This document shows, in pieces, positions 57,432-64,000 of a stretch of DNA of 64,000 nucleotides. This DNA is from Luteimonas saliphila (GTDB taxonomy: Bacteria; Pseudomonadota; Gammaproteobacteria; Xanthomonadales; Xanthomonadaceae). Position numbers and translations under genes: made by a program. Position 1 is the first letter of the stretch. Each line of letters begins with the position of its first letter. The stretch lies in NCBI RefSeq assembly GCF_016774335.1, contig NZ_JAETWA010000035.1, positions 81,133 through 145,132 on the forward strand, in the 5' to 3' direction. Under the pieces are notes generated by a model. That model was given only the letters and a program-made list of their open reading frames with translations. It searched no databases and was not told the DNA's origin.

Positions 57432-58442
57432 TCAGCCCTTGGGCCCGCCCATCACCCGCAGGACGATGCCGTTGATGTAGGAGGACATCACCGGCGACGC
57501 CAGGAACACGAACGCCGGCGAGAGTTCCTCCGGCTGGGCGGCGCGGCCCATGGCGCTGTCCTTGCCGAATTCGCCGACCTCGACGGCCGGCTTGTCGGCC
57601 GGATTGAACGGCGTCCACACCGGCCCCGGCGCCACCGCGTTGACGCGGATGCCGCGCGGGATCAGGTTGGCCGCCAGCGCCTTGGTGAACGCGTGCACCG
57701 CGCCCTTGGTGGTGGAGTAATCGATCAGCTTCGGGCTGCCGAACAGGCCGGTGACCGAGCCGCAGTTGATGATCGACGCGCCCTGCTCCATGTGCGGCAG
57801 CGCCGCGCGCGCCATCTGCAGGTAGCCGGCGACGTTGGTCTGCAGGGTCTCCTGCAGATGGGCGTCGCTGATGTCCTCGAGCCGCTCCGCGTGCAGCTGG
57901 AAGCCGGCGTTGTTGACCAGCACGTCGATGCGGCCGAAGCGTTTGGCGACGCGCTTGACTGCGCGGTTGCAGAACGCGGGATCGCGCACGTCGCCGGGCA
58001 CGAGGATAGCCTGCCGGCCCTCCTTCTCCACCCAGCGCGCGGTTTCCTTCGCGTCGTCGTGTTCGTCGAGGTAGAAGATCGCCACGTCCGCGCCCTCGCG
58101 CGCGAACAGCACCGCCACCGCGCGGCCGATGCCGGAATCGGCGCCGGTCACGATCGCCTTCATGCCTTCGAGCTTGCCGCTGCCGGCGTAGCCGGGGGCT
58201 TCGAACTTCGGGGCCAGTTCCAGCTCGCTCTCGTGGCCGGGCTTGTCGATGTGCTGGGCCGGCATGCGCACCGGCTGGCGCCGCGCGCCGGCCTGCATCG
58301 CGGCCTTGCGCTCCGGCGTGTCGGGTTCGCGCGCGTCCTCGCGGTCGATCTTCGCCTGCAGCCTGCGCTGTCCGGCCGCGGTGCGGCCGGCGGCCTTCGC
58401 ATCCTTCTTCGCCTGGCCGGCGGGCTTCTTGCTGCTTGCCAT
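57432..58442 (-). CDS. SDR-family oxidoreductase with long N-terminal extension
   Basis: A 336-residue short-chain dehydrogenase of the YhdG/YghA-like kind. The NAD(P) motif TGADSGIGRA (~residues 98-107), NNAG, the Ser in NCGSVTG and the catalytic YSTTK are present. About 90 residues precede the Rossmann core; the first 40 are Lys/Ala-rich, the rest carry GARRQPVRMPAQHIDKPG typical of this subgroup. It starts 18 bases after the ku stop, so it belongs to the ligD-ku unit, as seen in other proteobacteria. Likely stress-related, substrate unknown. Confidence 0.92.
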   Translation of the reverse strand: MASSKKPAGQAKKDAKAAGRTAAGQRRLQAKIDREDAREPDTPERKAAMQAGARRQPVRMPAQHIDKPGHESELELAPKFEAPGYAGSGKLEGMKAIVTGADSGIGRAVAVLFAREGADVAIFYLDEHDDAKETARWVEKEGRQAILVPGDVRDPAFCNRAVKRVAKRFGRIDVLVNNAGFQLHAERLEDISDAHLQETLQTNVAGYLQMARAALPHMEQGASIINCGSVTGLFGSPKLIDYSTTKGAVHAFTKALAANLIPRGIRVNAVAPGPVWTPFNPADKPAVEVGEFGKDSAMGRAAQPEELSPAFVFLASPVMSSYINGIVLRVMGGPKG

Positions 58443-58460
58443 CTGCTTGCGTCTCCTCGA

Positions 58461-59381
58461 TCAGGCGCGCTTGCGCGCGCGCGGTGCCGCCTTGGCCGCC
58501 TTCTTCGCCGGTGCCTTCTTCTTCGCCTTGGCTGGGGCCTTGGCGGGAGTCTTCTTCGGCGCCGCCTTCTTCGCCGGCGTGCGCCTGTTGTCCGACAGGC
58601 TCTTCTGCAGCAGCGAGACGAAGTCGACCACGTTGGTCGCCGCGCCCTCCTCGGGCTCGGCTTCCTCCAGCACCTCGGTGGTCGCGCCCTTGTCCTTGAT
58701 CCGGCGGCGTATGATGTCGGCCAGGCGTTCGCGGAACTCGTCGTGGTAGTCGTCGGGATTCCATTTCGCAGCCATCGAGTCGACCAGCTGCGTGGCCATC
58801 TCCAGTTCCTTGGCGCTCACGCGGTAGTCGCCGGCCTTGCCCTCGGGGATCCTGTACTCGGTCGGGTCGACCAGTTCCTGCGGGTAGCGCATCAGCATCA
58901 GGATCAGCGCGTCGCCCTGTGGCATCACCGCCGAAAGGTATTCGCGGGTGCGGATCACCACCCGCGCCACGCCGATCTTCTTCGACTTGCGCAGCGTCTC
59001 GCGCAGCAGCACGTAGCCCTTCTCGGCCTTCTTGCCCGGCACCAGCACGTAGGGCTTCTCGAAGAAGCGCACGTCGATCGCGTCCTCGTCGACGAAGGCC
59101 TCGATCTCCACCGATTCGTGCGACTCGGGCGCGGCCGAGGCGATGTCGGACTTCTCGATCACCACGTAGCTGCCCTTGTCGTACTCGAAGGCCTTGACGA
59201 TCTCCTTCCACGGCACTTCCTCGCCGGTGTCGGCGTTGACGCGCTCGAAGCGGATCGGCTTGCGATCGCGCGAATCGAGCATGCGGAAGGAAAGATCCTG
59301 GCTGCGGGTGCCGGGCATCAGCGACACCGGCACGTTGAGCAGGCCGAAGCCGAGGTTGCCGGTCCAGATGGGACGTGCCAT
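58461..59381 (-). CDS. ku: non-homologous end-joining protein Ku
   Basis: A 306-residue bacterial Ku. The start MARPIWTGNLGFGLLNVPVSL and the core DLSFRMLDSRDRKPIRFERVNADTG are diagnostic; the ring domain extends to ~residue 255. The last ~45 residues are a Lys/Ala-Pro-rich tail (KKAAPKKTPAKAPAK...) of the type that enhances DNA bridging and LigD recruitment. It forms a homodimer on DNA ends. The gene follows ligD after 68 bases. Confidence 0.96.
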   Translation of the reverse strand: MARPIWTGNLGFGLLNVPVSLMPGTRSQDLSFRMLDSRDRKPIRFERVNADTGEEVPWKEIVKAFEYDKGSYVVIEKSDIASAAPESHESVEIEAFVDEDAIDVRFFEKPYVLVPGKKAEKGYVLLRETLRKSKKIGVARVVIRTREYLSAVMPQGDALILMLMRYPQELVDPTEYRIPEGKAGDYRVSAKELEMATQLVDSMAAKWNPDDYHDEFRERLADIIRRRIKDKGATTEVLEEAEPEEGAATNVVDFVSLLQKSLSDNRRTPAKKAAPKKTPAKAPAKAKKKAPAKKAAKAAPRARKRA

Positions 59382-59449
59382 GCCATTGCTCGCGTGGAGA
59401 GGCGGGCCGACAGCCTGCCCCGCCGCGTGTCGTCGCCTTGTGCAGGCGC

Positions 59450-62176
59450 TCAGCCGGGCAGCGACTGGCGGACCGCGTCGATGCCGTCCCAGGGATGCCG
59501 GCGCAGGCGCCTGAGCCGGGCGATCGCATTGCCGATGTCCCAGGCATTGCCGGCCTGCGCGCGCCCAAGTTCCTCCCAGCGCAGCGGCATCGACACCGGC
59601 GCGCCGGCACGGGCCCGCACCGAGAAACTGGCCACGCTGGTCGCACCGCGGCCATTGCGCAGCCAGTCGATGAAGATCCGTCCCTTGCGCCGCTGCTTGC
59701 TGGCGGTGGCGACGTAGCGCAGCGGATCGGCCTCGCGCGCGGCCTCGGCCACCGCCTGCGCGAACGCCCTGACCCGTTCCCATGGCGCCGGGGGCGACAG
59801 CGGGACCACCAGGTGCAGGCCCTTGCCGCCGGTGGTGCGGACGAACGATTCCAGCCCCGCCTGCTGCAGGAAGCCGCGCAGCTGGCGCGCCGCGGCGACC
59901 ACGTCGCGCCAGCCGATGGCTTCGTCGGGGTCGAGGTCGAAAACCAGCCGGTCGCAATGCTCCACGTCGTCCACGTGCGCGCCCCAGGGGTGGAACTCGA
60001 TGGTGTTGAACTGCACCAGTTCCATCACGCTGGCGGCATCGGTGACGTACAGGTAGTCCTCGCGCGCGCCGTCGGCTTCGGCCAGCGGGATGCGCGAGAC
60101 CAGGTCCATGCCCGGCGTGGCGTGCTTCTGGAAGAAGCACTGCGAGCGCAGCCCGCCGGGGCAGCGCACCAGCGACAGCGGCCGGCCCTCGATCTCCGGC
60201 AGCAGCCAGTCCATCGCAGCGGCGTAGTAGTCGGCGAGCTGCTGCTTGGTGATGCCGTCCCCGGGGAACAGCACCTTGTCCGGACTGGAAAGCGCGGGTG
60301 GCGTGCGCGATCGCGATGACGAGGCCGCGGGACGGCCGCTCGGCGCGCCCTTCTTCGGCGGGCGCGTGGTTTGGGTCCCGCGTGCCGGCGCGTTCTTCGG
60401 CTTGCCGGCCCTGTCCGCCTTCGTTGCGTTCCCTGCCTTCGCCGCCTTCGCAGGTTTCGCGGCTTTCATCGCTTTCGCGGTCTTCTTCGCTTTCTTCGCC
60501 ACGGTTACGTCCTCCGCGGTGGGATCCGCGATGCGGTCGCCGCCGTCATCGACCAGTGCGGAGACCGGCTTGTCGGGCCGCAGCGCCTTGAAGCTCGCCT
60601 GGCGCAGCAGGCCGCGGCCACCGGTGCCGCGATTGAACACTTCCACCACGAACGCGGGCCTGGGCAGCCATTTCGCCTGGCGCAGGTCGGTGTCGTTCTC
60701 CGGCACGTGCAGGGTCGGTGCGTCGCGCCCCTTGCCGGACAGGCGCTCGCCCAGCGCCTGGAGCTGGGTGTCGCTGAAGCCGCTGCCGACGCGCCCGACG
60801 TAGCGCCAGCCGTGTTCGGCATCGGGCGCGGCCAGCAGCAGCGAACCGATGCCGCGGCGGCTGCCCTTGGGCGGGGTGTAGCCCACCACCGCGTACTCGG
60901 CGCTGGCCAGCGCCTTGCACTTGCGCCAGTCGTCGCCGCGGCCGGGGTGGTAGCTGGCGTCGATGCGCTTGGAGATGATGCCTTCGAAACCCGCGTCCAG
61001 CGCGGCGCGGAACGCCGCCTGCGCCTCGCCGATGCCGTGCGAGCTGTAGCCCAGCGCGTCCGGTGCGCCCCGCAGCAGGCGTTCGAGCAACTGCTTGCGC
61101 TCCAGCAGCGGCGACGCGGACAGGTCGACGCCGTCCAGGTGCACCAGGTCGAACAGCATCAGCCGCAACCGCCCCTGGCGTTCGCCCGAGAGCACCTGCT
61201 GCAACCCGTTGAAATCCTCGCGCCGGCCTTGCGCCGCGACCAGCTCGCCGTCCAGGAGCGCTTCGCGCAGGCCCAGCGTCCCCAGCGCATCGCTGACCTC
61301 GGGCACGCGCGTGCTCCAGTCCAGGCCGTTGCGCGACCACAGGCGAACGCGGCCGTCGTGGATGCTGGCCAGCAGGCGGTAGCCGTCCCACTTCAGTTCG
61401 TGCAGCCAGTCCACGCCCTGCGGCGGCCGGTCCACCAGGCGCGCGAGCTGTGCGGTCGGGGCCGCCTCTGGCAGCGCCCTGCGACGGGCCTTGGGCAGGG
61501 CGAGCGCCAGCGACTGCGGTTCGTCGTCGTCGCGCGACGTTTTCGATCCGCGCTTGCGCACGGCTGCTTTCGCCGCCGACGGGGTCGTCTTCCCCACCTT
61601 CGGCGACGACTTCTTCGCCGGCCCGCCTGCCCGCTTCGCGTCCGCTTCCGGCGGTGGCGTCACGCCTTCGAGCAGGTCGTCGGCTTCGGTCGGCCCGGCC
61701 CAGGCGTCGCGCTGCTTGAACAGCAGCCACTGCGGCTGCCGCGCCGGCTTGCCCGAGCGCACCAGGTGCCAGCCGCCCTTGAGCCGTTTCCCGTGCAGCT
61801 CGAAGCGCAGGTGGCCCTTGGCCAGTTGCGCGGCGACATCGCCCTCGGTCGTCCACGTGCCGCGATCGAACTGCGCCACGTGGCCGCCGCCGTAGTGGCC
61901 CTTGGGGATATCGCCCTCGAACCTGGCGTAGTCCAGAGGATGGTCCTCGACCTCGACCGCCATGCGCTTGACCGCCGGGTCGAAGCTCGGCCCCTTGGGC
62001 ACCGCCCAACTGCGCAGCACGTCGCCGACCTGCAGCCGGAAGTCGTAGTGGCGGCGGCTGGCGTGGTGCAGCTGGACCACGAAGATCGGCCGGCCGCGGG
62101 CGTTGCGCGGTGCACGGTCGTCGGGTTCGGGTGTCTGCCCGAAGCGTCGCTTGCGGCGGTAGTCCTCGAGCGCCAT
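59450..62176 (-). CDS. ligD: multifunctional NHEJ DNA ligase LigD (PE-ligase-polymerase)
   Basis: A 908-residue LigD with the Pseudomonas-type domain order. 3'-phosphoesterase: residues ~5-160 (LHHASRRHYDFRLQ, FEGDIPKGHYGGG). ATP-dependent ligase: ~230-530 (LHELKWDGYRLLA nucleotidyl-Lys motif, LLDGELVA, EGIISKR). Primase-like polymerase: ~630-908 (VLFPGDGITKQQLADYY, VFDLDPDEAIGW, TTGGKGLHLVVPL). Two Lys/Ala/Pro-rich linkers separate the parts, about 185-220 and 545-620. It heals and joins double-strand breaks with Ku. Confidence 0.96.
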   Translation of the reverse strand: MALEDYRRKRRFGQTPEPDDRAPRNARGRPIFVVQLHHASRRHYDFRLQVGDVLRSWAVPKGPSFDPAVKRMAVEVEDHPLDYARFEGDIPKGHYGGGHVAQFDRGTWTTEGDVAAQLAKGHLRFELHGKRLKGGWHLVRSGKPARQPQWLLFKQRDAWAGPTEADDLLEGVTPPPEADAKRAGGPAKKSSPKVGKTTPSAAKAAVRKRGSKTSRDDDEPQSLALALPKARRRALPEAAPTAQLARLVDRPPQGVDWLHELKWDGYRLLASIHDGRVRLWSRNGLDWSTRVPEVSDALGTLGLREALLDGELVAAQGRREDFNGLQQVLSGERQGRLRLMLFDLVHLDGVDLSASPLLERKQLLERLLRGAPDALGYSSHGIGEAQAAFRAALDAGFEGIISKRIDASYHPGRGDDWRKCKALASAEYAVVGYTPPKGSRRGIGSLLLAAPDAEHGWRYVGRVGSGFSDTQLQALGERLSGKGRDAPTLHVPENDTDLRQAKWLPRPAFVVEVFNRGTGGRGLLRQASFKALRPDKPVSALVDDGGDRIADPTAEDVTVAKKAKKTAKAMKAAKPAKAAKAGNATKADRAGKPKNAPARGTQTTRPPKKGAPSGRPAASSSRSRTPPALSSPDKVLFPGDGITKQQLADYYAAAMDWLLPEIEGRPLSLVRCPGGLRSQCFFQKHATPGMDLVSRIPLAEADGAREDYLYVTDAASVMELVQFNTIEFHPWGAHVDDVEHCDRLVFDLDPDEAIGWRDVVAAARQLRGFLQQAGLESFVRTTGGKGLHLVVPLSPPAPWERVRAFAQAVAEAAREADPLRYVATASKQRRKGRIFIDWLRNGRGATSVASFSVRARAGAPVSMPLRWEELGRAQAGNAWDIGNAIARLRRLRRHPWDGIDAVRQSLPG

Positions 62177-62286
62177 GGCGCGAGCGTCGCAGGCACCGTG
62201 TGTGCGGCCTGTGCAGCCGCACGGGACTTGCGTGTTTCCCGAAGCACCCCGGGGTACGCGCGGCGGATCACCGACGCACGCAGGCC

Positions 62287-62790
62287 TCAGGCGTGCGGCG
62301 TTTCCTGGCCATCCACCTCGAGGTGGACCAGGCCCAGGGGGTCGAACTGCGACGCCAGCATCGCGTGCTGCGCGTCCTCGGCGTCCACCACCACGAGTAC
62401 GCGCCCGGCCTCGATTTCCTCCTCGTAACGGCGGCGCTCGGTCTCCGGGACCGCCGAACCCACCAGGGCCGAAGCCCAGGTCCCGACCAGCGCACCGGCC
62501 ACGCCGCCGCCGAGCAGGGCGCCGGCGAGGGTCAGGCCCAGCGGCGGAAACGTCAGCGCCGCCAGCCCGGCCACCATGCCGGCGGCGGCGCCGAAGCCGG
62601 CGCCGCGCGCGGCGGCCGGCAGCATGTCGGTGTCGGCCTGCTTCATGTCGTCGGGCATGGCGCCGACCTCGATGTCCGAGCGGGCCACCAATGACAGCGC
62701 CTCGTCGCCGAGGCCGGCCTGGCGCGCGGTGGCGATCGCTTCTTCCGCGCGCGCAAGGTCGGGCGCGCTGTAGATGCGGCGGGTACTCAT
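62287..62790 (-). CDS. hypothetical protein with Gly-zipper membrane segment
   Basis: A 167-residue protein. Residues ~60-115 form a Gly/Ala-rich hydrophobic double span (GAGFGAAAGMVAGLAALTFPPLGLTLAGALLGGGVAGALVG) flanked by charged alpha-beta parts; similar small proteins (DUF1269-like or 'general stress protein 17M-like' domains) are common. I cannot name it with certainty. ATG 62790 overlaps the stop of the upstream zinc-ribbon gene by four bases. The gene lies upstream of ligD on the same strand, gap ~110 bases. Confidence 0.78.
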   Translation of the reverse strand: MSTRRIYSAPDLARAEEAIATARQAGLGDEALSLVARSDIEVGAMPDDMKQADTDMLPAAARGAGFGAAAGMVAGLAALTFPPLGLTLAGALLGGGVAGALVGTWASALVGSAVPETERRRYEEEIEAGRVLVVVDAEDAQHAMLASQFDPLGLVHLEVDGQETPHA

Positions 62791-63005
62791 GCCTGTCCTC
62801 CGGCGTGGCCCGCGCAGTGTTCGCAGCAGTACACCTTGCCTCCGCGACCCACGCCGTGGCCGATCACCGCGCAGCTGCAATGGGCGCAGCGCGGGGCGAG
62901 CGCGTGGATCGCGCACTCGAAGGAATCGAACACGCCGTCGCCCTGTGCGGACTGCACGGTGAAGGCATGCTCGTAGTCGTTTCCGCAGACATCGCATCTG
63001 GCCAT
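62787..63005 (-). CDS. small Cys-rich (zinc-ribbon-like) protein
   Basis: A 72-residue protein with CDVCGNDYEH at the N-terminus and CAHCSC ... CCEHCAGH at the C-terminus: eight cysteines plus histidines, enough for two zinc sites. Similar proteins are annotated as hypothetical or as metallothionein-like in proteobacteria; the middle FDSFECAIHALAP is typical of the group. Start-stop coupled to the Gly-zipper gene. Confidence 0.8.
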   Translation of the reverse strand: MARCDVCGNDYEHAFTVQSAQGDGVFDSFECAIHALAPRCAHCSCAVIGHGVGRGGKVYCCEHCAGHAGGQA

Positions 63006-63219
63006 GGGGGCCTCCCTCGGTACCCGGGACGGAGTGCCAGCCTGCGCCGGGAAACGGCATGATCGTGTGAAGCACGGGCCGCTCGCACCCGCTCGCCGAC
63101 GTGCCGATGCATGCGGCGGACGCCACGGCCGGTCGGCGACCCGCCCATGTCGCGAAGACCGTACCTGGATGGCGGCGGCCCGCTTCACCTAGAGCCTGTT
63201 AACACTATTTGCTAGACTT

Positions 63220-63633
63220 ATGCGCATGGAACTGACGCCTGCGCAATTCGCCATCATCGAAGACTGCCTCCCCCGCCAACGGGGCAACGTGGCGGTGAGC
63301 AACCTCCACGTGCTCAACGCGATCCTGTTTGTCGCCGAGAACGGCTGCAAATGGCGCGCCTTGCCCAAGCGTTTCGGCAACTGGCACACGATCTATACCC
63401 GGATGAATCGCTGGGCCAAGGCCGGTGTGCTGGACCGGGTGTTCGAGCGGATGCAGGCCGCGCAACTGGTGCGCATCCGGCTTGAGGCGATCAGCCTGGA
63501 CAGCACGATCGTGAAAGTGCATCCCGATGGCACCGGCGCGCGAAAAAAAACGGTCCGCAGTCCATCGGCCGATCCCGCGGCGGTTGGACCACCAAAATTC
63601 ATATGGCTGCCGCGGATTCCCGCTGCGCCTTAG
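63220..63633 (+). CDS. IS427-group transposase, first frame (OrfA)
   Basis: Begins ATGCGCATGGAA; the N-terminal DUF4096-type DNA-binding part is clear (LTPAQFAIIEDCLPRQRGN..., NGCKWRALPKRFGNWHTIYTRMNRW). The first catalytic Asp is in SLDSTIVKVHPDGTGA. The natural frame leaves family sequence after AAAAAAAA at 63543-63550; past that point it is out-of-frame read-through. A -1 slip on the A run joins it to OrfB. Confidence 0.88.
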   Translation: MRMELTPAQFAIIEDCLPRQRGNVAVSNLHVLNAILFVAENGCKWRALPKRFGNWHTIYTRMNRWAKAGVLDRVFERMQAAQLVRIRLEAISLDSTIVKVHPDGTGARKKTVRSPSADPAAVGPPKFIWLPRIPAAP

Positions 63634-63983
63634 CCTTCTCACTGTCTCCCGGCCAAGCCGGCGATGCACCAGCCGGCCGCGACCTGCTGCGCACGTTGCC
63701 AACACCCCCGGCTGGCTGCCATCTCGTCATGGATCGTGCTTACGAGGGCAATGAAACACGCCAACTGGCCTTGGACCTGGGTTTTGAGCCGGTCGTGCCG
63801 CCGCACCCACTGCGAACAAGCCCCTGGCGCTACAACACCGAGATCTATCGAAGAAGAAACGAGATCGAGCGACTCTTCCGGCGGCTCAAAGGCTTCCGCC
63901 GCATCTTCAGCCGCTTCGACAAGCTCGACATCATGTTCGCTGGCTTCATCCACTTCGCATTGATCGTCGAATCACTACGATAG
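63546..63983 (+). CDS. IS427-group transposase, second frame (OrfB)
   Basis: Continues the transposase in the -1 frame from the A run: KNGPQSIGRSRGGWTTKIH, then FSLSPGQAGDAPAG, the second catalytic Asp in VMDRAYEGNETRQLA, and the YREK-like third motif YRRRNEIERLFRRLKGFRRIF. The only in-frame ATG (63603) is internal, so production presumably depends on frameshifting. All three DDE residues are preserved, so the element is probably active. Confidence 0.85.
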   Translation, partial: KNGPQSIGRSRGGWTTKIHMAAADSRCALAFSLSPGQAGDAPAGRDLLRTLPTPPAGCHLVMDRAYEGNETRQLALDLGFEPVVPPHPLRTSPWRYNTEIYRRRNEIERLFRRLKGFRRIFSRFDKLDIMFAGFIHFALIVESLR

Positions 63984-64000
63984 TGTTAACAGGCCCTAGG

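Larger units (their letters stand above)
63193..63995 (+). mobile_element. IS5-family (IS427-group) insertion sequence, intact
   Basis: 803 bases bounded by 15-base terminal inverted repeats AGCCTGTTAACACTA (63193-63207) and TAGTGTTAACAGGCC (63981-63995), differing only at the outermost base. Both sides are flanked by CTAG (63189-63192 and 63996-63999), the target duplication typical of the IS427 group. The transposase is in two frames joined at a run of eight As. It lies upstream of the small Cys-rich gene, about 180 bases from its start. Confidence 0.9.

Noticed and set aside
54535..59655. 1706-codon open frame on the minus strand
   Set aside because: Crosses real genes on both strands, repeats and a terminator; only a GC artefact.

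Overview
The window is very GC-rich, almost fully coding DNA from a gammaproteobacterium, most likely Lysobacteraceae/Xanthomonadaceae (Lysobacter, Luteimonas or a relative). This rests on gene content: TonB-dependent receptors with FecI/FecR, a TorF-type porin inside a glnA-glnK-amtB cluster, LigD/Ku, and short repeats of the 'TAGGAGCGNCTTCAGNCGCGA' type common in this family. It also rests on strong GC bias at third codon positions. No rRNA, tRNA or CRISPR array was recognised. The window cuts mnmG at its left edge and ends one base after an insertion sequence.

Region by region. 1-1.5 kb: 3' part of mnmG. 1.5-10.6 kb: a divergent sulfide-response locus. Leftward run sulfide:quinone oxidoreductase, a DUF2892 membrane protein, an RND efflux pair, a haem-motif DUF3365 lipoprotein, an OsmC protein and TrxC, nearly all start-stop coupled. 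Rightward run a rhodanese, a two-cysteine ArsR repressor of the SqrR/BigR type, a second rhodanese and an AhpD-like protein. 10.6-17.1 kb: housekeeping genes (tex, truC-like, arfB, acyltransferase) and a BNR-type lipoprotein. 17.3-24.1 kb: a FecI-FecR-TonB receptor set, divergent from a secreted protein that fuses cyanophycinase with isoaspartyl peptidase. 24.4-29.3 kb: an orphan ORF, a LysR regulator and the glyoxylate shunt genes aceB and aceA, decorated with palindromic repeats. 29.7-32.1 kb: an ankyrin lipoprotein next to a lipase, a possible effector-immunity pair. 32.5-41.5 kb: a TPR protein, gamma-glutamyltransferase, AAA ATPase, ParA, then an overlapping set of sixA, yceI and a cardiolipin-synthase-like phospholipase D. 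41.8-45.8 kb: a 60-residue Gly/Tyr peptide, a YkvA protein with the same C-terminal motif, a thioesterase, an acyltransferase, a YheT-like hydrolase and a PEBP protein. 46-50.4 kb: a META/DUF4377 lipoprotein and an ECF sigma factor of the ECF42 kind, with VOC, YceI and DUF1428 genes that carry matching candidate promoters. 50.6-55.9 kb: uppP, then the nitrogen cluster glnA-porin-glnK-amtB behind a clear sigma-54 promoter. 56.6-63.0 kb: an AmpD-type amidase, the NHEJ operon ligD-ku-SDR, and a pair of small genes. 63.19-64.0 kb: an intact IS5-family (IS427-group) element.

The most interesting parts are the sulfide locus that couples SQR to an RND pump, the cyanophycinase-isoaspartyl peptidase fusion, the ECF42 regulon readable from two matching promoters, the shared GYG-SSGY motif in two neighbouring proteins, and the lipase-ankyrin pair. 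All functional statements are inferred from sequence reading without database searches.
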